From Cystobacter fuscus DSM 2262 (GTDB lineage: Bacteria; Myxococcota; Myxococcia; Myxococcales; Myxococcaceae), in the NCBI RefSeq assembly GCF_000335475.2, contig NZ_ANAH02000066.1:1-64000 (forward strand): a DNA stretch of 64,000 nt, written 5' to 3'. Shown piece after piece: positions 51,998-60,027 of this stretch. Below the pieces are notes generated by a model. The model had not been told where the DNA came from and did no database searches. It saw nothing but the letters and a program-made list of their open reading frames with translations. A program made the position numbers and the translations under genes. Position 1 is the first letter of the stretch. Every line of letters starts with the position of its first letter.

Positions 51998-54217
51998 TCA
52001 CCGGACGCGGAACAGGCAGTCTTCCCAGATGACGTGCCAGGCCCCGTCCAGCCACATGGGATGGCCGCGTACGACTCCCGCATCTCGCGGAGGGCCCTCC
52101 GCTCGGCTCACCCACAAGTGGAAATTGTTCTGGATGGCGAGCTGTCCCTCCGGGCCGAGCACGAGCGCCTCGATGTTGCTCGACGTGCCAAAGTCGCTGA
52201 CCTGTCGTGTGTCGCCGCCCGGGTTGCGCAGCCAGACCTGGGCCTGCCCCGTGTTTCCCAGGTTGGTATAGGCCACCCAGCCCGCGTGGAGCGCGAAGTC
52301 GAACTCAGGACCTGACGTGGCGTACGGCTGCGTCAGGGAGAGTTCCTGATCTCCGGCATGAAGGGCGAGCCATTGTGTCTTGTTGGGGCGGTACTTGCGG
52401 TAGACGACGAGCGTTCCATCCGTGAGCGGGCTCGAGTTCAGTACCACCTCATTCGGCTCATTCGTCAGACGCCGCGTCACGCCGTCCTGGTACGTGTGGA
52501 TGTCGTACCCTTCGTCCGCGAACGCGACGAAGCCCGTCTCCGTCAGGCTCATCCCGAAGCGACCCGCGGCTTGCGCCACCCGCACCGTGCTCTGTGTGGA
52601 GAGCTGGCGCAGCATCAGGTTCACCTCCGGATAGGGCGTGCTCCAGAGGACATGGTCTCCCCTGATCTTCCACTCATGCACCCTGTCCGCGAAGGAGACG
52701 AGGACGCCCTGCTGATACGCGTACAGCCGCGGGTACACCGACTCGGTCGCGGTAACGGTGCCAAACACCACGCCCGTGGGGATGAGTTGGGCGCCGGAGA
52801 CGGAGGTCCCCTGGGGGACGGGGAGCTGACTGTCCAGCCCCGAGGCACGGTCGCGCAGCACCAGTCCGGTCGCGCGATCGGTGGGGGCCCGCGCCGTGGT
52901 GTAGAGGATTCGGGTGGCGTCCACCTGCGCGATGAGTCCAGGGACTCGCGCCACCAGTTCCAGCGAGGGGTTGTCCGACACGAACACGCTGAAGGAGCGC
53001 GAGCGCTGCTGCCCCAGGGAGTCCTTCGCCTGGAGGGTCAGCTGGATGTTCTTGCCCACGAACGGGGACAGGTCCACGGTCGTGTCGATCGTTTCGCCAC
53101 CGGTCACGAGGATGGTACCCGGCATCTGCTCATGGCCGACCGACAGCGTGCACGCTCCCTCCTGATCACGGCACGTGGCGCGGATTCGCGGGAAGGCGGA
53201 GAGCACGGTGGACCAGCCCGTGGGCTCGAGTACCTCCAACTCGGGGGGATGATCGATCACGAAGGTCGATGGGGTGACGAGGGTGTTCCCACGGCTGTCG
53301 GTGACTTCCACCTCCAGCGGTGGGTGACCCTGGCTGAGCGAGCGCAGGTCCAGCGTGCCGGTGAAGACCCCCTTGTCAAAGTCAAACGTGAGCGGGGTCT
53401 GCCTGTCCGTTCCGGGGATGCGCGCGAGCACGCGGACCACCTCATGGGTCGAGGAGATCCTCGCTCTGACGGGGAGGCCGTACGCGGCGGGTTGCCCCTG
53501 GCACTGCGCGCGGCCCCTCTCGACGACGCATCGTGGCGTTTCGAGCACGGTGTGGATGAGGTCCGTGGCCGGTGGTGAGTTGGTCAGGGTCAAGGTGCCC
53601 GAATGGCTCGGGTCCGCTCTGGACGTGGCCTCCACGACGGCCACGCCCGTGGCCGTGGCCTCCACCAGGTAGGTGGCGCTTCCATCCAGACTTTGGGAGA
53701 GCCGACCCGGGCCTTCGAGGAGTCTCCAGGTGACCCGGCGTTCCTCCAACTCCTGGCCCGCGACGAACGCGACGAGCAGCATGGACTTTTCCGGGGCGAG
53801 CGTGGTGGGGGTGGCCGAGATCATCACCCGGGAGACGGTTCCCGCCGAGACGGTGAGCGCGACGGTGGCCGACTGGGTGGGATCAACCCGAGAGGTGGCT
53901 CGGATGACGACCTCCGGTTCGCCCACCGCCGGGGGCGCCTTGTAGGTCACCTCGGAGCCCTCCAGACTGGAGAGTTCTCCCAGTCCACGCTCGAGAGTCC
54001 AGGACACCCCTGGATCGAAGCTTCCCGTGCCATCGACCACGGCCACCAGACGGGCCGTGCCATCCGGAGCGATCCGTGTGGGTTCGGCTACCACGCGCAC
54101 GCTCGTCACCGTGGGAGGCGTGCCGCCCCCGGGAAGGCAAGCCAGCCAGAGCACCGCGGCGAGCAGCAGGTAGAGCCCTGACGGCCGATGCAGCGAGGGG
54201 AGCGACTCGAGTCTCAT
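51998..54217 (-). CDS. Large lipoprotein with Ig-like domains and a beta-propeller-like half
   Basis: The 739-residue protein starts with a lipoprotein signal (LYLLLAAVLWLACLPGGG). Residues ~30-400 hold repeated bacterial Ig-like units: VTSVRVVAEPTRIAPDGTAR, RVMISATPTTLAPEKSMLLV, and so on, with VTYKAPPAVGEPEVVI-type strands. Residues ~400-739 look like a TolB-like propeller, with WYN-type blades such as LYAYQQGVLVSFADRVHEWK, GFVAFADEGYDIHTYQDGVT and WVAYTNLGNTGQAQVWLRNP. It is probably outer-membrane anchored and displayed at the surface. The ATG at 54217 has a perfect palindrome 13 bases upstream. Confidence 0.82.
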   Translation of the reverse strand: MRLESLPSLHRPSGLYLLLAAVLWLACLPGGGTPPTVTSVRVVAEPTRIAPDGTARLVAVVDGTGSFDPGVSWTLERGLGELSSLEGSEVTYKAPPAVGEPEVVIRATSRVDPTQSATVALTVSAGTVSRVMISATPTTLAPEKSMLLVAFVAGQELEERRVTWRLLEGPGRLSQSLDGSATYLVEATATGVAVVEATSRADPSHSGTLTLTNSPPATDLIHTVLETPRCVVERGRAQCQGQPAAYGLPVRARISSTHEVVRVLARIPGTDRQTPLTFDFDKGVFTGTLDLRSLSQGHPPLEVEVTDSRGNTLVTPSTFVIDHPPELEVLEPTGWSTVLSAFPRIRATCRDQEGACTLSVGHEQMPGTILVTGGETIDTTVDLSPFVGKNIQLTLQAKDSLGQQRSRSFSVFVSDNPSLELVARVPGLIAQVDATRILYTTARAPTDRATGLVLRDRASGLDSQLPVPQGTSVSGAQLIPTGVVFGTVTATESVYPRLYAYQQGVLVSFADRVHEWKIRGDHVLWSTPYPEVNLMLRQLSTQSTVRVAQAAGRFGMSLTETGFVAFADEGYDIHTYQDGVTRRLTNEPNEVVLNSSPLTDGTLVVYRKYRPNKTQWLALHAGDQELSLTQPYATSGPEFDFALHAGWVAYTNLGNTGQAQVWLRNPGGDTRQVSDFGTSSNIEALVLGPEGQLAIQNNFHLWVSRAEGPPRDAGVVRGHPMWLDGAWHVIWEDCLFRVR

Positions 54218-54230
54218 GTTCCGCGCATCC

Positions 54231-54248
54231 CTGGTGGTGAACCACCAG
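54231..54248. promoter_or_regulatory. Palindrome in the 5' leader of the Ig-like lipoprotein gene
   Basis: CTGGTGGT and ACCACCAG are separated by two bases, giving a perfect 8-bp inverted repeat 13 bp upstream of the ATG at 54217. It could be an operator or an RNA hairpin that masks the ribosome site. Confidence 0.45.
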
Positions 54249-54534
54249 CGTTGAGGAACTGCCCGGCCCCGCAGTTGGCGCACTCCCTACCATGAATCTT
54301 CATGGCCGGGCCCCAGGCCGGCGCCCTCCACCTCCTCCTTCCACTTCCATGAAGAAATTACAAATATCGTGGAATACCCCACTGTCGCGTTTTTCCCTGT
54401 CCCTTCCTGGGACAAGAGATGACACAATGGGGAGCGACATTCGTGGAGTTCTGGAGATTAATCCCACTGCACTGAAAAATTTCACTTCAGCGGAACGGTA
54501 CGACTCCTGCTAAAGAGGTCTTCAGGAGGACGCG
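54249..54534. other. Divergent promoter region
   Basis: No gene is seen. Bases 54340-54500 are much richer in A+T than the rest of the region and lie between divergent genes, so both promoters are probably here. Short plus-strand frames carry no ribosome site. Confidence 0.45.
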
Positions 54535-55032
54535 ATGGTGGTCAAGCGCGCCTATTCGGTGGTTGCCCAGCAGAAAGACTCATCCCCGTCGGGAGCGCGG
54601 GGAACTCGGCCTTCTCCCCCGGAGCGCCCCAGGGCCACGCCCTGGCGGGTGGTGGTGATGGAGAACCTGCGCGAGCGCGGCCATGGCCTGCGCGATCTGC
54701 TCCTCCAGGATCGTTTCGAGGTGGATGTGGTGGAGGACGCGCGCGGCGCGCTCTCGCGCCTGGCCCAGGAGCTGATGCCCGAGGGCGTCACGCCGCCGGA
54801 TCTCCTCATCTGCAACGCGCGGATGCTGGGCGAGCCGGGGCTGGCGCTGCTCGAGCGCTGGTGCCATGCGCACCCGTGGGTGCCCGTCATCCTCGTGAGC
54901 GCCTTCACCAACCCGAGGCTGCGCGCGCGCATGGAGTGCCTGCCGGTGCACCTGGTGTTGGATCAGTCCTTCGCGCTGGAGGACGTGCGCTCCGCGGCGC
55001 TGGCGATGACCGAGTCCGACGTCACCTCGTAG
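54535..55032 (+). CDS. Receiver-like protein lacking the phospho-acceptor Asp
   Basis: The 165-residue protein has a Pro/Arg-rich N-terminal extension of ~35 residues and then a response-regulator receiver fold: WRVVVMENLRERGHGLRDLL, VDVVEDARGALSRLAQ, PDLLICNARMLGEPGLALLE, VPVILVSAFTNPRLR, HLVLDQSFALEDV. Asn94 stands where the phosphorylated Asp should be, and Gln145 replaces the invariant Lys. It therefore cannot be phosphorylated in the usual way and is likely a pseudo-receiver that acts by protein contact. There is no output domain. GGAGG lies seven bases ahead of the ATG. Its end overlaps the convergent VOC gene by 11 bp. Confidence 0.8.
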   Translation: MVVKRAYSVVAQQKDSSPSGARGTRPSPPERPRATPWRVVVMENLRERGHGLRDLLLQDRFEVDVVEDARGALSRLAQELMPEGVTPPDLLICNARMLGEPGLALLERWCHAHPWVPVILVSAFTNPRLRARMECLPVHLVLDQSFALEDVRSAALAMTESDVTS

Positions 55033-55426
55033 ACGGCACCTCGTAGACTTCCAGGGGCAGGCCGTCCGGGTCGGCGAAGAAGGTGAAGCGCTTGCCCGTG
55101 TACTCATCCACGCGGATGGGCTCGGTGCTCACGCCGCGCCGGTTCAACTCGGCCACCACCGACTCCACGTCGGGCACGGCGAACGCCAGGTGGCGCAGGC
55201 CCTGGGCTTCCGGCCGCGTGGGCCGCGGCGGTGGGTTCGGAAAGGAGAACAGCTCCACCTGCACGCCCGGGCTGATCTCCAGGTCCAGCTTCCAGGAGCC
55301 GCGCGCCTCCCGGTACACCTCGTGGACGATGCGCAGGCCCAGCACCTCGCTGTAGAAGGCCTTGGAGCGCGCGTAGTCCGAGCAGATGATCGCCACGTGG
55401 TGGAGCGCGGGCAGCAGGGGCTTCAT
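55022..55426 (-). CDS. VOC family (glyoxalase-like) protein
   Basis: The 134-residue protein has the two beta-alpha-beta-beta-beta modules of the vicinal oxygen chelate fold: LHHVAIICSDYARSKAFYSE, then LRHLAFAVPDVESVVAELNR and FFADPDGLPLEVYEV. Metal ligands are probably His9, Glu in VQVELFSF, His in LRHLAF and Glu in LPLEVYE. It resembles YaeR-type proteins; the substrate is unknown. The ATG overlaps the HAD gene stop (ATGA). It is the last gene of the LOG/isoprenoid operon. Confidence 0.88.
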   Translation of the reverse strand: MKPLLPALHHVAIICSDYARSKAFYSEVLGLRIVHEVYREARGSWKLDLEISPGVQVELFSFPNPPPRPTRPEAQGLRHLAFAVPDVESVVAELNRRGVSTEPIRVDEYTGKRFTFFADPDGLPLEVYEVPSTR

Positions 55427-56073
55427 GGGCTCTCCCGCGACACGTCGAACAGCTCGCCGAGGCCGCGCAGCCGGTTCTTCTCCGTGGACTTGCCCTTCCG
55501 GTCCAGCAACCACGCGCGCATGCCCACCTGGCGCGCCCCCTCGACGCACTCCGGCCGGTCATCGACGAACAGACACGTCTCGGGCGCCACGCCGAGCGCG
55601 CGCGCCATGGCCAGGTAGGCCTCGGGCCGGGGCTTGGCGGCGCCAATCACCGCCGCCGACAGGGCCGCGTCCACCAGCTCTCCCAACCCCAGCGCCGCCA
55701 GGGAGCCGGGCAGGTCGAGCAGGGTGAAGTTGGACAACACGCCCACCCGGTAGCCGTGGCGACGCGCCTGCTCGAGCGCGGGGCGCGCATCCGCGAAGGC
55801 GCGCAGCGTGCGGCGGGGCTCGAAGCGGCACAGCTGGCCGCGCACCCCTTCATCCAGGCCGTGCGCCTGGCACAGGTGCGCCCAGAAGGAGTCCCAGAAG
55901 ACGCGCTCGCTCGCGGCGTCGACGATGGCCTGGGCCCGGGGCGCCCACTCACGCAGGTGGGCTCCGAGCTGCTCGAGCCCGAAGGGCAACAGCCCGCTCA
56001 GCTCCCGGTGCGCGCCCGGCAGATCGAACTCGGCGAGCACCCCATCCCGGTCGAAGATGACGGCGTCCGTCAC
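55423..56073 (-). CDS. HAD-superfamily phosphatase (subfamily IA)
   Basis: The 216-residue enzyme has the four HAD motifs: DAVIFDRDGVLAEFD (nucleophile Asp and acid Asp), VGVLSNFTLLDLPG (Ser/Asn motif II), AKPRPEAYLAMA (motif III Lys) and CLFVDDRPECVEGA (motif IV Asp pair). A helical cap lies between motifs I and II. The substrate is unknown, perhaps a phosphate product in the operon's pathway. The GTG start overlaps the isoprenoid synthase stop (GTGA), and its stop overlaps the VOC start (ATGA). Confidence 0.88.
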   Translation of the reverse strand: MTDAVIFDRDGVLAEFDLPGAHRELSGLLPFGLEQLGAHLREWAPRAQAIVDAASERVFWDSFWAHLCQAHGLDEGVRGQLCRFEPRRTLRAFADARPALEQARRHGYRVGVLSNFTLLDLPGSLAALGLGELVDAALSAAVIGAAKPRPEAYLAMARALGVAPETCLFVDDRPECVEGARQVGMRAWLLDRKGKSTEKNRLRGLGELFDVSRESP

Positions 56074-57188
56074 GCGGCCTCCTGGGGCTCGTCCTCGCCG
56101 AGCGAGTGGCGGATCTCCTCCTCGGTGATGAGCTCGTTGCCCCTGCAGCGCCGCAGTCGGTCCACCCAGGTGCGGGTCATCTCCTGGATGGCCGGGCGGA
56201 ACTCGGGCGGCGAACTCATCACGCAGGTGCGGTAGTCGGCCAGCACGTGCCGCACGGTGCCGCGCACGCCCACGTCGAGGATGGCCTCGTGGATGGGGCG
56301 GTAGATCTTCGCGATGGTGGGGTTGAGGTGCGCCGGTGTCTTGTGCACCGCCGACGCCGAGGCCCCCGTCATCACGCGGCACACCCGCCACAGGTTCGCC
56401 ACGTCGGTGCGCAGGCTCGGCTGGTTCTCGAGCGTCACCAGCAGCGGCCGCGTCACGGCGCCCATCAACACGTCGTCGTTCTCGCCCTCGGCGCGCCGGT
56501 CCTCGATGATGTTCACCAGGTCATCCACGTCCTGGAAGATGCGCCCGAAGGCCTCCACCACGCGCGGGGGCAGGGGGGGTCGCCCGTTGAGCCGCAGCGC
56601 CGTGTCGAGCCCGAAGGACACCCCCAGCGTGTTCTCGCGGTAGCGGTTGTCGAGCCAGCGCGCGAACAGCGACTCGTTGGGGTAGAGGTGCTGGCGCTCC
56701 CAGATCTGCAGGGCGTACAGCTCGGTGAACAGGTTCATCGTGGCCCCGAGCAGGTACGGCTCGACGCGCGCGGCCTCCTGGGCCGCCAGGGCGATCAACG
56801 AGCCCACGAAGGGCGTGGTGCTGGGCTCGCCGAAGCGCAGCGCGAAGGTGCGCCGGCCCGAGCGCATGGGGGTGCGGTCCACCGTGTCATCCACGATGGC
56901 GCAGATCTCCATGGTGAGCAGCAGCACGGGCAGGAAGCGGCGGTGCACGGCCTGGATGCCCCCCGACGCCTCCGCCGTGGCCAGGAACATGAGCGGCAGC
57001 AGCATGAACGACGGCTGGGGGTTGTCGCGCACCACCGTGTCGTAGAAGGGCCGCAGCGCCTCGGGCACGGGCAGGGTGTGCAGCGAGCGCCGGGCGTCCT
57101 CCACCAGGGGCACGAAGACCTCGCGCCGGCGGGCGAACACGCCCTGGAACATCTGCGGGTACTGCAGGGTGACCAGATCCTTGTTCAT
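56070..57188 (-). CDS. Polyprenyl/isoprenoid synthase family enzyme
   Basis: The 372-residue all-helical protein is of the trans-isoprenyl diphosphate synthase fold. The first Asp-rich motif is Asp100-Asp101-Thr-Val-Asp104 in CAIVDDTVDRTPMRSGRRT, with the Arg pair after it. The second region, FQDVDDLVNIIEDR (Asp220-Asp230), is altered from DDxxD toward DDxxN. The family makes prenyl diphosphates or joins prenyl groups to acceptors. Length is about 50 residues above typical FPP synthases. It overlaps the LOG gene upstream and the HAD gene downstream by 4 bp each. The product is unknown. Confidence 0.85.
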   Translation of the reverse strand: MNKDLVTLQYPQMFQGVFARRREVFVPLVEDARRSLHTLPVPEALRPFYDTVVRDNPQPSFMLLPLMFLATAEASGGIQAVHRRFLPVLLLTMEICAIVDDTVDRTPMRSGRRTFALRFGEPSTTPFVGSLIALAAQEAARVEPYLLGATMNLFTELYALQIWERQHLYPNESLFARWLDNRYRENTLGVSFGLDTALRLNGRPPLPPRVVEAFGRIFQDVDDLVNIIEDRRAEGENDDVLMGAVTRPLLVTLENQPSLRTDVANLWRVCRVMTGASASAVHKTPAHLNPTIAKIYRPIHEAILDVGVRGTVRHVLADYRTCVMSSPPEFRPAIQEMTRTWVDRLRRCRGNELITEEEIRHSLGEDEPQEAA

Positions 57189-57736
57189 TCGCCGTCTCCC
57201 AACCCGAGCGCGGGGAGGACTTCCTCCAGCCGGGACGTCACCGTGAACAGCGTCTCGACGCGCGCGTGCGCGAAGCCCTCGCGCGCCACCGCCTCGGCCA
57301 GGGCCACCAGGGGCTGGAAGAAGCCCCGGATGTCCAGCAGCACGATGGGCTTGTCCATCATCCGCATCTGTTTCCAGCTGATGACCTCGAGCGCCTCCTC
57401 CAGGGTGCCAAAGCCCCCCGGCAGCACCACGAAGGCATCCGAGCGCTCCGCCATCTGGCGCTTGCGCTCGTGGAGATCCTCCGTCCAGACGAGCTCGCTC
57501 AAGCCCCGGTGGGCCACCTCGTAGCGCTCCAGTCCCCGGGGCATCACCCCGACGACCCGCCCCCCCCGGGCCAGCGCCGCGTCCGCGACCGCGCCCATCA
57601 TTCCCACGCGGGCGCCTCCGTAGACCAATTGCAATTGCCGATCCGCCAGGAGGGCACCCAGGGCGGAGGCCGTGCTCAGGTGCACTTCATGCACACCTGG
57701 CGCGGAGCCACAGAAGACACAAACGGATTTCGTCAT
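57185..57736 (-). CDS. LOG family protein (TIGR00730, Rossmann fold)
   Basis: The 183-residue protein has the LOG signature: CVFCGSAPGVHEVHL at the N-terminus, LVYGGARVGMMGAVADAAL, and MPRGLERYEVAH. The conserved active-site motif is in FVVLPGGFGTLEEALEV, followed by WKQMRMMDKPIVL. Enzymes of this family cleave cytokinin riboside 5'-monophosphates or AMP to base and ribose phosphate. It is the first gene of the operon, with its stop overlapping the isoprenoid synthase start (ATGA). The Arg in RKRQMAERSDAF corresponds to the family's phosphate contact. Confidence 0.93.
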   Translation of the reverse strand: MTKSVCVFCGSAPGVHEVHLSTASALGALLADRQLQLVYGGARVGMMGAVADAALARGGRVVGVMPRGLERYEVAHRGLSELVWTEDLHERKRQMAERSDAFVVLPGGFGTLEEALEVISWKQMRMMDKPIVLLDIRGFFQPLVALAEAVAREGFAHARVETLFTVTSRLEEVLPALGLGDGE

Positions 57737-57861
57737 GACTCGGCGAGACGGCGAGGGTGGGTCAAAACGGGGGAGGGGGGTTCCGAGTACCCCATTGTCT
57801 ACTTGAATGGGACCGGACCACAACGGGCATGTCGGTGAGCTGACGCCACAGGTCATTTCCG

Positions 57862-58083
57862 CTATCGACCAGCAGACGTGTAGCGGCAGGCCACCACCGA
57901 GGGCTGCTCCACCGGACGCCCCTCCTGGAGGGACCGGGCCAGACGCACCCACCGGGCAGGTGTCCAGGAGAGAGGCGTGGCCGAGAACGTCGCCTCGCCC
58001 GCGAGGTAGCCAGGCGGCCCCATAGGGGGTCGCGGCACCCACACCTGCCCGGGCAGCATCCGCCCCTCGTTGTCGGAGAACAT
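57862..58083 (-). CDS. Small protein of unknown function (73 aa)
   Basis: The ATG at 58083 has AAAGAGGT at a proper distance. The sequence is MFSDNEGRMLPGQVWVPRPP, then GPPGYLAGEATFSATPL, then WTPARWVRLARSLQEGRP. It is Pro-rich at the start and basic at the end. No family is recognised. The gene stands 126 bp upstream of the LOG gene in the same direction, so it may be its leader gene. Confidence 0.5.
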   Translation of the reverse strand: MFSDNEGRMLPGQVWVPRPPMGPPGYLAGEATFSATPLSWTPARWVRLARSLQEGRPVEQPSVVACRYTSAGR

Positions 58084-58170
58084 GCGTACCTCTTTCGAGT
58101 TGGACTCCGGCAAGGGAGGCACGAACGAGGTGGAGCGCAAGCCGTCCCGCGCGCTCTCGCGGCCCGACTG

Positions 58171-59139
58171 TCAGCGGTAGCGCTGGGACAGCTCGTCGAT
58201 GCGTCGCAGCTCGTCCGCGGACAGGGTGAAACCCATGGTGCCCACGTTCTCCTCGGCGTGCCGCCGCTTGGTGGCCCCCGGGATGGCGACCACCGTGTCG
58301 CCGTGGAAGGCGCACAACCAGTTGAGCGCCACCTGCGAGGGGGTGGCGCCGTGCGCGGTGGCGATCTTCTTGAGTTCCTCGATCAGCGGCCGGCTCTGCT
58401 CCATCCCCTTGAGGCGGAAGTTCGGCAGGAACTTGCGTGGGCCCACGCGGCTCTTGATGAGCGAGGGATCATCGTGGAACTTGCCCGACAAGAGCCCCTG
58501 GGCCAGTGGCGAGTAGGCGATGATCGTGATGCCCAGCTCCTTGGCGGCGGCGAGCACGCCGTTGGACTCGATCCTCCGGTCCAACAGGCTGTACTGCATC
58601 TGGTTGGAGACGAGCGGCACCCCCCGGCGGGCGAGCGCGGCGTGCGTCGCGCGCATCTTCTTCTCGGAGAAATTGCTCACGCCCACCGTGCGGATCTTCC
58701 CCTCCTGCACCAGCTTCGCCATCTGCTCGGCCTGGGCGTCGACCGTGGCGAACGCGTAGGGCTGGTGGATCTGATGCAGATCAATGCCGAAGGGGCTCAA
58801 CGCGGAGAGCCGCTCGCCGATCGTCGCGCCGATGCTGGAGGCCAGCCGCGCGATGGGCAGCCACTTGGTCGCGACGACGACGTCGCCCGGCTTCTTGCCC
58901 AGACGCGTCAGGGCGGCGGCGAGTGCCTGCTCCGAGCGTCCATTGCCGTAGGCCTCGGCGGTGTCGAACCAGTTGATGCCTCCCTGGAGCGAGGCGTCGA
59001 TGATCTCCTCGACGAGCGGAGGGGGCAGGGCTTCCCAGAACCCACCCACCAGACCCACACCCGCGGAGAACTGCCAGCAGCCCAGGCCAATGGGGGAGAT
59101 CTCGATGTCCGAACGACCCAGTCTTCGCAGCTTCTCCAT
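58171..59139 (-). CDS. Aldo/keto reductase
   Basis: The 322-residue protein is a (beta/alpha)8 NADP-dependent oxidoreductase. It opens RLGRSDIEISPIGLGCWQF. The catalytic Asp and Tyr are in INWFDTAEAYGNGRSE, the Lys in VVVATKW, and the His in LHQIHQPY. NADP-binding residues appear in GVSNFSEKKM and in the C-terminal IPGATKRRHAEENVG. The substrate is unknown. GGAGGAGCAG lies ahead of the ATG at 59139. It is divergent from the hydrolase gene at 59236. Confidence 0.94.
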   Translation of the reverse strand: MEKLRRLGRSDIEISPIGLGCWQFSAGVGLVGGFWEALPPPLVEEIIDASLQGGINWFDTAEAYGNGRSEQALAAALTRLGKKPGDVVVATKWLPIARLASSIGATIGERLSALSPFGIDLHQIHQPYAFATVDAQAEQMAKLVQEGKIRTVGVSNFSEKKMRATHAALARRGVPLVSNQMQYSLLDRRIESNGVLAAAKELGITIIAYSPLAQGLLSGKFHDDPSLIKSRVGPRKFLPNFRLKGMEQSRPLIEELKKIATAHGATPSQVALNWLCAFHGDTVVAIPGATKRRHAEENVGTMGFTLSADELRRIDELSQRYR

Positions 59140-59235
59140 GTGTTCTGCTCCTCCCGCGTGCGGCGGCCAATCTCCCCCGCTTCGTGTCCGGAGGGGTAGA
59201 AAAGTGGAGGGGCCCACCCGGGATATGTTCTCCCC

Positions 59236-59760
59236 ATGAATCCCATCGTCCACGCGGAGTTGTCCTGGTTGATGTCACAAGCGCTGCCCGAGCGCCGTGA
59301 CCGGATCCTCGTCACCCTGGCCGGCCTGTCACCCGATCTGGATGGGCTGTCGCTGCTGGGGGGAGTGGACATGTATGGGCGCTACCACCACGTGCTCTCG
59401 CATGGCTACGTGGGGGCGCTCGCCGTGGCCGCGGTGTGCACGGCCCTCGCGCGGCGGCGCGGGGCGGTGGCGCTCTTGTCCCTCGCCGCCTTCCACCTGC
59501 ATCTGCTCTGCGACCTGGTGGGGAGCGGTCCCGGCTGGCCCCTCTATTACTTCTGGCCCACGTCCATGCGGGAATGGTTCTGGGCGGGGCAGTGGGATCT
59601 GGCCTCGTGGCAGAACTCCCTCATCGGCATGGCGGCCACGGCGGCGTGCCTGGCGTGCGCCCTGCGCTGGCGCCGCACCATCGTGGAAGTGTTCTCCGTG
59701 CGCTGGGACGCCGAGGTGACGCGCGCCCTGCGGGCCCGTTTCCTCGGCGAGTCCACCTGA
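59236..59760 (+). CDS. YdjM-type membrane-bound metal-dependent hydrolase
   Basis: The 174-residue protein matches the YdjM/PF04307 family. The metal motif His-rich blocks are IVHAELSWLMSQALPERRDR, GLSPDLDGLSLLGG, GRYHHVLSHGYVGALAV and FHLHLLCDLVGSGPG. Three or four membrane helices surround them. Function is unknown beyond a proposed metal-dependent hydrolase. The start at 59236 lies 96 bp from the divergent aldo/keto reductase start. Confidence 0.88.
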   Translation: MNPIVHAELSWLMSQALPERRDRILVTLAGLSPDLDGLSLLGGVDMYGRYHHVLSHGYVGALAVAAVCTALARRRGAVALLSLAAFHLHLLCDLVGSGPGWPLYYFWPTSMREWFWAGQWDLASWQNSLIGMAATAACLACALRWRRTIVEVFSVRWDAEVTRALRARFLGEST

Positions 59761-59844
59761 GCCGCGCGTCGCGCCCGGAACTCTCCGCGCGGCGCTCTTC
59801 TGCACAGCCCCGTGAACCGGACTGCACACCGCGCTCCAGGAGGC

Positions 59845-60027
59845 TCAGAAGCGGCCGCCCAGGCCCAGCAGCGCGCCGCGCGAGGAGAACGACACCAGCG
59901 GCTGGATGCCCGGGCGCGAGGACTCCTTGGGCGGGGAGCGCTGGGACAACTCGTAACCGAGATGGGAGCCCAGGACGAGCGGCACGGGCACGACGTACCA
60001 CATGTTCTGGTCATAGACGGTCCAGCC
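59845..60027 (-). pseudogene. C-terminal relic of an outer-membrane beta-barrel protein
   Basis: The stretch reads WTVYDQNMWYVVPVPLVLGS then HLGYELSQ and ends SRGALLGLGGRF, with a terminal Phe like the beta-barrel insertion signal. No start codon and no upstream part exist: the frame is preceded directly by the TAG stop of the AraC gene, which is in the same frame. So an AraC gene has been joined to the tail of a barrel gene, most likely by deletion. Confidence 0.6.
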
